In this document: piece by piece, positions 31,743-41,253 of the stretch | How the letters are laid out: each line of letters begins with the position of its first letter | Position numbering within the stretch: the stretch's first letter is position 1 | NCBI GenBank assembly: GCA_034675265.1 | Contig: JAUCDK010000002.1 | Span: 30,009 to 94,008, forward strand | Source of the DNA: UBA7396 sp034675265 | GTDB lineage: Bacteria; Patescibacteriota; Gracilibacteria; BD1-5; UBA6164 | Direction: 5' to 3' | Length of the DNA: 64,000 nt | Notes under the pieces: model-generated | The model's input: the letters and a program-made list of their open reading frames with translations, nothing else | The model's database searches: none | What the model was told of the DNA's origin: nothing | Position numbers and translations under genes: made by a program

Positions 31743-33041
31743 CTATTTATAAATAGGAAATTTTTTACATAAATCTAAAACTTCCGCTTTTAAAACTTTT
31801 AATTTTGATTGTAAATCTGAATTTTCAAATATTTCCATATTTGATTTATCTTCTACTGTTGAATTATATCATTTTGCTTGTTGTAAAGCTTCTATACTTT
31901 GAGTAAATATTTTAGCTATAATTTTTATTTCCTCTTCTTTCATTCATCTTGTGGTTGCTGCTGGTGTTCCTATTCTAATTCCACTTGGATCAAGAGGTTT
32001 TCTTGGATCGTATGGAATCATATTTTTATTTGTCGAAAGCCCGACTAGTTCCAATACTTTTTCAGCTTCTTTTCCAGTAACTCAAAAACTTGAAAATACA
32101 TCTACTAAAACTAAATGATTATCTGTTCCATTTGAAACAACTTTAAATCCAGCATTCATAAGCTCAGAAGCAAAAATTTTTGCATTTTTTACTACTTGAG
32201 AAGCGTATATTTTAAAACTTGGGTCAAGTGCTTCTTTAAATGCAACTGCTTTTGCTGCAATTAAATTTTCATGAGGTCAACCTTGAACTCAAGGAAAAAC
32301 TGCTCTTGCTATAGCTGGAGAAAACTTTTCTTTTGACATAATAATAGCTCATCTTGGTCATCTTAAAGTTTTATGAGTAGTTGTTGTAACTATATCACAA
32401 TAGGAAGTAGGATTTTCTAAAACTCATCAAGCTATAAGTCAAGCAATATGTGCTATATCAGCCATTAAAACTGCTCACACTTTATCTGCAATATCTCTAA
32501 ATCTTTTCCAATCAAGACTTCTAGGATAAGCTGAAAATCAAGCTAAAATCATTTGAGGTTTGTGTTCTAAAGCAAGTCTCTCAACTTCATCCATATCTAT
32601 AATTTCTGTATCTTTATTTAAAGTATAAGGAATTATATTATATAAAAGTCATGAAAAATTTAAAGGATGTCCGTGACTTAAGTGTCCTCATTGATCTAGT
32701 GATAATCATAAAACTTTATCTCATGGTTTTAAAACAGCTAAATAACAAGCTAAATTTGCTGGACTTCATGATAAAGGTTGAACATTTACATATTCAGCTC
32801 AAAATAACTCTTTTGCTCTATTTATTGCTAACTCTTCTACTTGATCAATAAATTCTTGTCCAGCATAATATCTTTTACCAGGATATCCTTCTGAATATTT
32901 ATTTGTCAAAATACTTCAATTTGCTTCTAAAACATCTCTAGAAACATAATTTTCTGAAGCAATTAATTCAATTTCTTCATCTTGTCTTTTTGATTCTGAT
33001 TGTATTAAATCAAATAAAACTTTATCATTTTGTTGTAACAT
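31743..33041 (-). CDS. glyA: Serine hydroxymethyltransferase
   Basis: 432 aa. PLP enzyme that interconverts serine and glycine with tetrahydrofolate, the main source of one-carbon units. EIELIASENYVS and SEGYPGKRYYAGQEFID at the N-terminus, the PLP-lysine in VTTTTHKTLRGPRG near residue 226, and the C-terminal IRIGTPAATTRGM are all present. In two places it departs from common GlyA sequences: LGLSLDQGGHLSHGH instead of GMDLAHGGHLTHG, and PRSLDWKRF in place of PRxIDFxRF, without loss of catalytic residues. The leader contains a terminator-like hairpin (see 33063-33085). Confidence 0.96.
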
Positions 33042-33062
33042 AATTTTTAAAATTAAAAAATA

Positions 33063-33085
33063 AAAAATAGAATGGTTCTATTTTT
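33063..33085 (-). terminator. Terminator-like hairpin in the glyA leader
   Basis: AAAAATAGAA / TTCTATTTTT with loop TGG; read on the minus strand it is followed by TTTTTT-rich sequence and lies between the glyA promoter and its ATG, 22 nt before the start codon. It could attenuate glyA. Confidence 0.55.
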
Positions 33086-33113
33086 ATCAAAAAATTATGA
33101 GTTTTGTAATAAA

Positions 33114-33142
33114 ATAATAATTCATATTTTTATAGATATCAA
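33114..33142 (-). promoter_or_regulatory. Probable glyA promoter
   Basis: Minus strand TTGATA (33142-33137), 17-nt spacer, TATTAT (33119-33114). Confidence 0.55.
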
Positions 33143-33180
33143 ATATTACTTTTATTATATAGAAAATGTTGTGAATGCAA

Positions 33181-33208
33181 AAAAATAGAACTTAAAAGTT
33201 CTATTTTT
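33181..33208 (-). terminator. Terminator of ctpA
   Basis: Stem around TAGAACT / AGTTCTA, loop of four, seven T on the minus strand (complement of the A run ending at 33185). Located 8 nt after the stop codon. Confidence 0.8.
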
Positions 33209-33215
33209 TATTTTT

Positions 33216-34577
33216 TTACTCTTGTGTTGGTGAAGTAGTTCCTGTTTGTGAAAGTTCAGGATGTTCTTTTTCATATTCATCAACTACAAGTCAAATATTT
33301 CCAAGTTTTATAAATTTTTTCAAAATTACTTTTGCCTCCTCTAGTTGTCTATCATATGGTACAAATTCATCTTCTTTTCCTGGTTGTGGTGTATAATCTT
33401 CTTTTTTAAAACTTACTTTTATATCTGGTTCAATACCATTGTGGTCAATAGACACATCTTTTGGAGTGTACCATTTTGCAATAGTAAGTTTTAACATACT
33501 TCCATCTGGAAGATCAAATGGTTGTTGAACTGATCATTTTCCATATGATTTTTCTCAAACAAGAATTGCTTTATTATAATCTTTCAATGCTCAAGCTGTT
33601 ATTTCAGAGGCAGATGCAGAGTTTCCATTAATAAGTAGGACTAATTTTTTGTCAAAAATTTTTCAAACATTTTCACTATAATACGTATTATTTAAAATAC
33701 TATCTTTATATTTTGTAGTAACCAAAGGTTTTCCATTTTCAATAAAATGTGAAAGTATTTCAACCGCACTATTTAAATATCATCCTCCGTTATCTCTTAA
33801 ATCTATAATAATTCATTTCACTTTCTCATCTTGAAATGTATTGAGCATTTCTAAAAATTCTTTTGATGTATTTTCTCCAAATAAATTTAAAGTAATATAT
33901 CAAATTTCTTCATCTTTCATATCAAGAGTATCAACTGAAGGAATTTTTATTTTATCTCTAGTAATTTCTTTTATTAAAAAATCACTTTCTCAAGAACGAA
34001 TTATTTTCAAAGTTACTTTTGTTCCAGCTGGTCATTTTATATAATTTACAGCTTCTGTTGAAGTGAGATCTTTTAAATCAATTCCATTTGCTTCCACAAT
34101 AATATCTCATTGTAATACTCCATCTTTCAATGCTGGAGATCATTTTAATACTCTATCAACAACTATTCAAAGTTCATGTTTATTAATTACAGCTCCTATT
34201 CATTCAAAATCTCAACTTAAAGCGCTTTCAAATTCTTTTGTTAATTCAGGAGTCATAAACTCTGAAAATTTATCTCCAAGAGATTTTACAAATCAATCAA
34301 TAACTCAGTATTCTAAATCTTTATTTTTTGTTTCATCAGCAGAATAATAATTTTGAGAAACGATATTGTAAACTTGCCAAAAAAGATCTAAGTTTAAATC
34401 TTTTTTTAACATTTTATCTTTTATAAAAGTGTCAACAAAAGTTTGATTTGGTTGTTTTTCCTCTATTTTATCAAAAATATCTATATTTTGAGAAATGTAA
34501 AAACCAAGTGAAAAAGATGTTAAAAATATTATAAAAAATAATAGAAATTTATTTGAATTTTTATTTTGTTCAGTCAT
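33216..34577 (-). CDS. S41-family carboxyl-terminal processing protease (CtpA-like)
   Basis: 453 aa. N-terminal membrane anchor (residues about 10-28), PDZ domain (residues about 110-195, with FEGIGAVI and SPALKDGVLQGDIIV), then the tail-specific protease domain: IIDLRDNGGGYLNSAVEI near residue 258, the catalytic Ser in INGNSASASEITAGAL near residue 320 and the catalytic Lys in GEKSYGKGSVQQPF near residue 345. Extracytoplasmic protease that trims or removes envelope proteins. The last 35 residues are a Thr/Pro/Glu-rich tail. Monocistronic between its promoter and terminator. Confidence 0.93.
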
Positions 34578-34614
34578 ATTTTTTTTTAATTGTTAAATAT
34601 TATTTCACAAGTTT

Positions 34615-34642
34615 ATAATACTGATTTACTTATTAAACACAA
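34615..34642 (-). promoter_or_regulatory. Probable ctpA promoter
   Basis: Minus strand TTGTGT (34642-34637), 16-nt spacer, TATTAT (34620-34615). Confidence 0.45.
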
Positions 34643-34671
34643 GTCAATTAGAAAAAATAATTATTGTAAAA

Positions 34672-34689
34672 AAAATGTTAATAATTATT
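34672..34689 (+). repeat. 18-bp direct repeat, copy 1
   Basis: AAAATGTTAATAATTATT, identical to 34857-34874. The core AATAATTATT is itself palindromic. Confidence 0.5.
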
Positions 34690-34832
34690 CTTGGCTTAAA
34701 TAAAGTAAGAAAAAATACTTTTTATTTTATTTGTTATTATTTTATATGTTTTATGGTATTATTTTCAATAAAAGAGTTTTTCACAAAATTTATTATTACT
34801 ATTACTAATTTATATTTATATATTTAAATAAT

Positions 34833-34861
34833 TTGTAATTAATGAAAAATTATGATAAAAT
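34833..34861 (+). promoter_or_regulatory. Promoter of the unknown operon 34894-38221
   Basis: TTGTAA (34833-34838), 17-nt spacer, TAAAAT (34856-34861); repeat copy 2 starts inside the -10. Confidence 0.55.
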
Positions 34862-34874
34862 GTTAATAATTATT
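34857..34874 (+). repeat. 18-bp direct repeat, copy 2
   Basis: Second copy of AAAATGTTAATAATTATT, overlapping the promoter -10 and the expected transcription start; possible operator (inference). Confidence 0.5.
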
Positions 34875-34893
34875 TTTTTAATTAAGATAAACT

Positions 34894-35205
34894 ATGATTT
34901 TGAATATTTTTAAGAAATACTCTGAAAAATCAAAAAAGAAAAAAATTATCACAACTATAATTGAAAATCTTAATATAAATGAGAAACAAAAAAAATTATA
35001 TCTTGATAGTTTAGATTTTTTAGACGAAGGTGGTTTGGAAAAATTATATAAATCTTTAGAAGTATTTATGAGCGAAATAGAAAAACAACAAATAAGCGAT
35101 ATTTCAAAAGAAAATTTTACTAAAATTGCCGGAATGAGAAAAAAAGAAGTGGTTGAAAAACAAAAAGAATTGAATAGTTTTTGATTTTTACTTAATAATT
35201 TATAA
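34894..35205 (+). CDS. Small helical protein, unknown function
   Basis: 103 aa, cytoplasmic, Lys/Glu-rich and predicted helical (KKYSEKSKKKKIITTIIENL at the start). One UGA near the C-terminus; the true end is TAA 35203, eight residues beyond it. No family recognised. First gene of a four-gene unit (34894-38221) with spacings of 3, 25 and 18 nt. Confidence 0.65.
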
Positions 35206-35208
35206 TAT

Positions 35209-35466
35209 ATGTCAGAAAGAATTGAAAATGGATTATGAATCGAAATGGGTGCTTCTAAAGAAGCATTAAAAAAATGAGATATTAATAAAGCATTATCATA
35301 TCTGGGAGAACAAACAGATATAGTTGTAGAAGCAAAAAAAGAGGAATTAGCTGGTTGTTATGAATTAGCTGAGTTTACAAAAAACTTAAATCAAAATGAC
35401 GATTATGTTGCATGAGTAGATAATATTTTATCTCAATTTTTAGCTCCACAACATTTAGCAGTATAA
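35209..35466 (+). CDS. Small acidic protein, unknown function
   Basis: 85 aa, acidic, no membrane helix, with an N-terminal Gly-rich stretch (ENGLGIEMGASKEALKKG) in which three glycines are UGA. Begins 3 nt after the previous stop, so probably translationally coupled. No family recognised. Confidence 0.6.
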
Positions 35467-35491
35467 TTTTACATTATAGAAAAAACATAAA

Positions 35492-36868
35492 ATGAAAAAT
35501 TTTAAAGTAGAGGTTTCTAAATGATTAGAAAAATATAACCTTATTAGAAAGGCAGAGTCTGAAAGTCTTTTAAAAGAATTATTACATAAAGAGTGATTTT
35601 CTGTTTTATCCATACAAACTATGGATAATATTGAGGTGGAATGAAATAAATTTTACTTTGAAATTTTTCAAAATGGTGAATGAAAAGTTGGAACCATTGT
35701 ATCACAAGATATTTTTAAAGCGTATTTAAGATTAAAAGATAACTTAAAATATGATTTAAAATATATTTATCCAAGCAAGGAAACTTCTTTAGAAGAGAAA
35801 GAAAAAATTATTCATGAGCTTCATGAACAATATAGAATATATTTAGAATCAAACAAAAAACAGATTCAAAAGAAACAAGAAGATCAAAAGGAAAAAATAA
35901 AGGTGGTAGAAGAGGTAAAAATTGAAGATTTTCAAATGAAAAAGGAACTTGATGAAGTTTATGACATTATTACAAAAGTAATGCTTAAATTGAAGTATTT
36001 TATAGATTTACCAAATAATGCATATCTTGATTTTGAGAAAAAAGAAAAATTAAAAGAATTATATAATACACTTGTAAAATTAAAAAATTCTACAAATATT
36101 ACAAAATTAAGGCAAATTTGAGAAGTTGCTTTAAGTAAAATTTGAGAATTAGAGCTTAGAATTTTAGAATCAACTAAAAATGCAGAAGCAAAAAAACTAT
36201 TATCAGAAACCAATAAACTCCTGAAAGAAGTAGGATCAAAAGTAAATTTTATTCCAAAAGAACAAGATATTTGATATATTTTAAAAACTTTTTTTCAATG
36301 ACTTATTGAATTTTTTAAACCAAATCTTGAGAAAAAAGAAAAGTTTAAAATAGACACTACTTCAAGTAGTTATTTAAAAACAAAGCTTTTGATAGAAAAA
36401 TATGAAAAAAAATTGAAATTATTGAATAAGGAAAAACAAAAAAAGTTTTTAATATATATTATTCCTTCAAAAGAAAATAATAAAATAAAAGAAAATTTTT
36501 ATTTGAGAGATAAAGTTATTAGACAAAATCTCATGATATTAAAATCAAGACTAACAGGAAAGGCTTATTCTTACACAAAAATTGTAAAATGATATCATAA
36601 TTTTGTAGAAAAAGTTTTAGCATTAATATATTTTTTAAAAAATCCACTTTTATTTTTAGTTATTTTTTATTCAAGTATATTTTTAGCTTTAAATCTTTTG
36701 AATTTTTTTGGAATATATGAAATGAATATTAATTTTTATGGAATGTTTTACTTCTTGTTTGTAAATATAGCATTCATATTGCTTCAATTTGTGAGATGAG
36801 TAGTGAGTTTGAGTTTTAATGTTGTAATTTTAAGTTTTTTGTTTATATTTTGAGTGATAAATTTTTAG
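35492..36868 (+). CDS. Large coiled-coil protein with C-terminal membrane helices
   Basis: 458 aa. Residues 1-370 are soluble, highly charged and helical with coiled-coil segments (about 100-145 and 165-240); the last 80 residues hold three hydrophobic helices (about 383-402, 412-430 and 437-457), so it is tail-anchored with a large cytoplasmic part. No catalytic motif seen. No family recognised. The next gene is another polytopic membrane protein, so the two may form a complex (inference). Confidence 0.7.
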
Positions 36869-36882
36869 TCACTCATTTTTTT
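36852..36882 (+). terminator. Possible weak terminator at the end of the 458-aa gene
   Basis: GAGTGA / TCACTC with an 11-nt loop followed by T7, overlapping the stop codon; only 5 nt before the next ATG, so read-through is likely. Confidence 0.35.
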
Positions 36883-36886
36883 GTTT

Positions 36887-38221
36887 ATGAGGTATTTATT
36901 CTTTTTATTATCAATTCTCTATTCATTTATTTTTTATGTTTTTTACAGTTTTTCTCAAAAAAAAGATATTTTTTGAAAAGAACTTTTTATACAGCAAGAT
37001 ATTATTAATCTTTCTTTGAAGGATAGTATTATATTTTCAACTTCAGATACTATTATTTTACAATCATTTTTTTGAAATTTGCTTTTTGAAATTATTATTT
37101 TCTTTGTAATATCAATTTTTTTATTTTTTTATTTTTCATCAAGTGATACAAAAGAAGTATCTGAAAATAAAGAAAATTCAGTATTATCAAGTGTATTTAC
37201 GTTTCAGACATTAGTATTTTTTTTGAAAAAATTTTCATACTATATTGGATTTATTTTATTTTATCTTTCATTATATTTAATCTCATTAAGTTTTGAGTCA
37301 TTAAATTTTTCATTTTTTATTCTTATAGTAAATATATTAATATTTGTTTTTTATTTTGTTTCAAAATTTTCATCTCTTGCTAGAAACTTTTTAAGAATTA
37401 ATTCGCTTATTTTCTCTGTTTTTTATGTAGTAAATTATTTTTTTATCATTTTTAGTGATCATAATTATTTCAATTATATTGATTTAATAAATGGTTTTTT
37501 GATTTTGTTAATTTTTCCAGTATTGCTCTATTATGATAGATTTTTAGGAAAAAGAGAACATTTTGATGATTCTTTATTGATACATTTTAGTATGTATATT
37601 TTTTGATTTGTTCTTTTTTATTTTTATTATTACCTTTTTCATCAAAATCTATTGTTTTGGGTGAGTTTTATTGCGACTCTTTTTGGTATATTATGGTTTG
37701 AATTTCTTCCTAAAATACCAATTTTAAAAAAAGATAAAATTATTTTAAGATATATTGGAATTATTTTTACGTATTTATGAATTTTATTTTGACTACTCTA
37801 TCAAATTTTTGATTTTTCGATTATTATCCTTCTTATTTTAATAATTCAGTCTTGATATAATATTTTTATTCATAAAAAATATGTGAATTATATTTCTCTT
37901 TGTTTGGGTATTTTTGTATGATTATATCAATTTTTTTATATAATTATTTATTTTTGACTTATTGATTATAAATCGATTTATTTATTGATTCTTACATTTC
38001 TTTTATCGTTTTGATGAGTGATTTCAACTTATTTTATTAAATGAAAAATCTTAGTAGATTATTATATTATTCATACTTTTTCACACATAGTAAACATTTT
38101 TTGAATCCTTTTATTTTTTATATTTAATAATTTTGAAATTCTCTATATTTGAATATTATTACTTTTGGAATCGATATACTTTTTTTTAAGTTACTATAAA
38201 TTAAATCCTAATAAAAAATAA
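36887..38221 (+). CDS. Polytopic membrane protein, unknown function
   Basis: 444 aa, extremely Phe/Ile/Leu-rich, about twelve hydrophobic helices. After an N-terminal helix comes a roughly 45-residue extracytoplasmic loop (KKDIFGKELFIQQDIINLSL), a second helix, a short charged cytoplasmic loop, and then a continuous bundle of helices. No transporter signature is recognisable. Ends 1 nt before the aminopeptidase gene, so it is co-transcribed with it. Confidence 0.7.
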
Positions 38222-38222
38222 T

Positions 38223-39623
38223 ATGTTGCAAATTATAAATAGTTACTCTGAAGTAGAAAAATCAAATTTATTTTTCCTTCTTACAAATAAATTTGATGCA
38301 GAAAAATTAAGTTTTTTAGATTTATGAGACAAAGTTTTGTCTAAAATAGAAAGTATTTTTGAAGAACAAAAAAATACGACTTTTAAAATATATCTTGGAA
38401 GAGATGATTTTGAAGAGCTTACTTTGTTTTTTTATTTAGACATAAAACAAGATATTCATTTATTTTTATGAGAAAATATAGATAAAATACCAGGAAAAAT
38501 CACTTTTGAATATAATAAAAATAATATATTACTTGATAGCATTATTCTTTGAAAATATGATTATAGTGAATATAAAAAAGAAAAAAAAGATTTAGAAATT
38601 AATCTTTTAGTTTCTGAGTGAAATAGAAAAAATTTGTCTGAAAGATTGTCTACATTAAAAAATATTACAGATGCAAGAGATATAGTTAATAAACCATCTT
38701 CTGATAAAACTCCAGACAAATATGTGAGTTATATTAAAAATATAAAATTTAAAAATACGCGTGTAAAAGTTATTGAATATGAAGAAATAAAAAGAGAATG
38801 ATTTTGACTTATTGAAGCAGTTTGAAAAGCAAGTAATTATAAACCAAAATTAGTGATTTTAGAAAGAATTGTAGACAAAAAATTACCATATATTTGATTC
38901 GTTTGAAAATGAATTACCTTTGATACTTGATGATTGAATATAAAAGTCGAAGATTATATGTATGGAATGAAAGATGATATGGCAGGAAGTGCAAGTCTTT
39001 TATTTATGATGAAAGAATTAGATGAAAAAGATTTAAGTTGTAATGTTATTACAGCTTTACCAATAGCTGAAAATAGTATTTCTGGAGATGCATATAGACC
39101 TGGAGATATTATTAAATCATATTCTTGAAAAACAGTTGAAATTACAAATACTGATGCAGAATGAAGACTTGTATTAGCTGATGGAATGAGTTATATTTCT
39201 TCAAATTATTCTTTAGAAAGTATTACAACAGTGGCTACTTTAACAGGAGCTTGTATGGTAGCTTTGGGATATAATTATGCTGGAATTATGTGAGATAATA
39301 GACAATTTATAGACAGTTTATTAACAAATGAAACTTTTGAATCGTACTGGGAACTTCCATTAAATGACTTTTATATAGAAAAAACGAAATGAAAAATAAG
39401 TGATTTTATTAATTATACTTCTGGTGTTATGACTTGAAGCACTATGTGATGAGCATTTTTAAAGAATTTTTGTCTGAAAAATGAAAAATTTACTCATATA
39501 GATATTGCATGACCATCTATGGTAAAAGAAAAATATGGTTTGTATAATGTTTGAGCTACTTGATTTTGAGTAGATAGTTTATCAAAATTAGTTTTAAATT
39601 ATGGAAAAACTGGTCAGAGATAA
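38223..39623 (+). CDS. pepA: Leucyl aminopeptidase (M17 family)
   Basis: 466 aa. Cytosolic aminopeptidase with two metal ions. Conserved blocks: VGKGITFDTGGLNIK near residue 225 (metal Lys/Asp), MKDDMAGSAS, and the M17 signature NTDAEGRLVLAD near residue 308; VATLTGACMVALG follows. The N-terminal domain (residues 1-150) is poorly conserved, as usual for the family. A peptidase fits an organism that takes up peptides from its host. It overlaps the next gene by 23 nt. Confidence 0.94.
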
Positions 39624-39894
39624 CATTATCTCAAAAATTATTTGAAATGGAGAAAAACCTGATTTTAGACAAGTAGATTGACCAGAAAAACTTGAATTTT
39701 TATTTAAAAAATTAGTAGAGGAAGCCCTTGAATTACAAAAAGATAAAAACAAAGAGGAATTAGCTGATGTTGAGGAAGTTTTACTTGCAATTTATGAACA
39801 TCTTTGATGGACAAAAAAAGAGATTGAACAAATAAGACTACAAAAACTTCAAAAAAATGGAGGATTTATAAATGGGGATATTTTAAAGTTATAG
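39601..39894 (+). CDS. MazG/phosphoribosyl-ATP pyrophosphohydrolase-like protein
   Basis: 97 aa. All-alpha NTP pyrophosphohydrolase: MEKLVRDNIISKI opening, then the metal-binding helices with KLVEEALELQ and KEELADVEEVLLAI (E-x2-E ... E-x2-D pattern). Close in style to the stand-alone PRA-PH-like proteins that begin LVRDxIP and are thought to clear non-canonical nucleotides; histidine biosynthesis genes are absent here, which argues against HisE. Its first 23 nt overlap pepA in another frame. Confidence 0.82.
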
Positions 39895-39928
39895 TTATGG
39901 AAAATATTTTTATATTCAAACATAAAAT

Positions 39929-40627
39929 ATGTCTATTTTTAAGCTTTTTAAAGATTTAATCTCTCCAAAAAAATGTTATAATTGTTGAGTAGAATCAACT
40001 TATTTATGTAAAAAGTGCGTTCAAGAAATAGGATTTTTTGAGTCCATTTGTCCATATTGTAAACAAATTTCAAGAAATTTTGAAATACATTTTTATTGTA
40101 AAAGAAAGCATTTTTATCTTGATAAAATAATTATTTTTACTCATTACAAAAATACAATTATCAAAAAACTCATAAAAGATGCAAAATTTTATGGAAAAAA
40201 AGATATTTTAGAGGATATATCCTTTTACTTATGAGAAAAATTATTTCTTCATATTCAAGAAAAAAAACAAGAAGTTATTCTTGTTTCAACTCCAATGTAT
40301 TTTTGGAAAAAATTCAGTAGATGATATAATCAATCAGAAATTTTAGTAAAAAATATAGCAAACAATTTTTGATTAAATTATACTACAAATCTTTTTAAAA
40401 AATCTAAATCGACAAAACCACAATCACATTTGTCTAAAATAGAAAGAATAGAAAATTTAAAATGAGTATTTTACATAAATGAAAAAGAGTTTTTAAAATA
40501 TAACGATAAAGTTTTTGTTCTTGTAGATGATGTTGTTTCAACATGAACTACATTTAATGAATGTGCAAAATTATTGAAAAATAAATGAATAAAGACGATA
40601 TATTGACTTTCTATTGCATCAGATTAA
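39929..40627 (+). CDS. comF: ComF-family phosphoribosyltransferase-like protein
   Basis: 232 aa. N-terminal zinc ribbon with three CxxC pairs (CYNC, CKKC, CPYC within residues 15-46), then a PRTase fold with the PRPP-binding loop FVLVDDVVSTGTTFNEC near residue 196. ComF is needed late in natural transformation in several bacteria, where it works with DprA and PriA on incoming DNA. comEC, pilB, pilC and a prepilin elsewhere in the window support a competence role. Monocistronic end: a strong promoter for the next gene begins 5 nt after its stop. Confidence 0.88.
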
Positions 40628-40631
40628 AAAA

Positions 40632-40660
40632 TTGACAAAAAATATTTTTTAATGTATAAT
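40632..40660 (+). promoter_or_regulatory. Consensus promoter of the 160-aa orphan gene
   Basis: TTGACA (40632-40637), 17-nt spacer, TATAAT (40655-40660): perfect match to the sigma-70 consensus; leader about 26 nt. Confidence 0.85.
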
Positions 40661-40692
40661 CAAAAAGTAATATAATTACTAAATTATAAGTC

Positions 40693-41175
40693 ATGATGCA
40701 ATTAGAGTTATTTAATAATAATCCACAAACGCTATTAACTGAGGAAAAAGCTCCAAATATTCAAGCTCAAACTGAGAATGTAAAAAAAACTACTGATAAG
40801 ATTATTGATACAGAAAAATATAATTTTAAACAAGAAAATTATGAATCTTATAAAATATCAATAGAAAAAGGAAAAATATCAAAAGTTTATTTCTCTATTT
40901 GAAAATATAAATTTTTGGTACATATAGACATATATTCTTTTCAATCAAAAGATGTACCAATAAACCATTATTATGAAACTGATGCTACTCAAAGAGATGC
41001 TACTGTTTCTACGTATAACCTTGGGAATTTAAAAATTCAATGAATTCAAAGAAAAGAGCGTGCTTGATATGGTGCATTTAAAGAATATGTAGAATATTTT
41101 AGATTCGCAGGTATAAAATACTCTACCTTGAAAAGATTTTTAGAATCTTTAATTAAACAATATCACTGATATTAA
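40693..41175 (+). CDS. Orphan protein, unknown function
   Basis: 160 aa. Disordered, polar N-terminal 50 residues (MMQLELFNNNPQTLL, then Gln/Asn/Thr/Lys-rich), followed by a compact alpha/beta domain with KISIEKGKISKVYFSIGKY and a basic aromatic C-terminus (RFLESLIKQYHGY). No signal peptide. The strongest promoter in the window drives it and a strong terminator follows directly, so it is probably abundant. No family recognised; a nucleic-acid-binding role would suit the basic core but is a guess. Confidence 0.7.
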
Positions 41176-41176
41176 A

Positions 41177-41208
41177 ATATATTCAAAAGCTTGAATATAT
41201 TTTTTTTT
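41177..41208 (+). terminator. Intrinsic terminator after the orphan gene
   Basis: ATATATTCAA / TTGAATATAT, loop AAGC, then eight T. Confidence 0.88.
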
Positions 41209-41253
41209 CCATATAATGAGAATTTATGAACTTACTGATTAATAAAAATAAAA

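Larger units (their letters stand above)
34578..34893. other. Divergent intergenic region between ctpA and the unknown operon
   Basis: 316 nt with very high AT and no ORF. It holds a minus-strand promoter for ctpA, a plus-strand promoter for the next operon and two copies of an 18-bp direct repeat. Confidence 0.5.
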
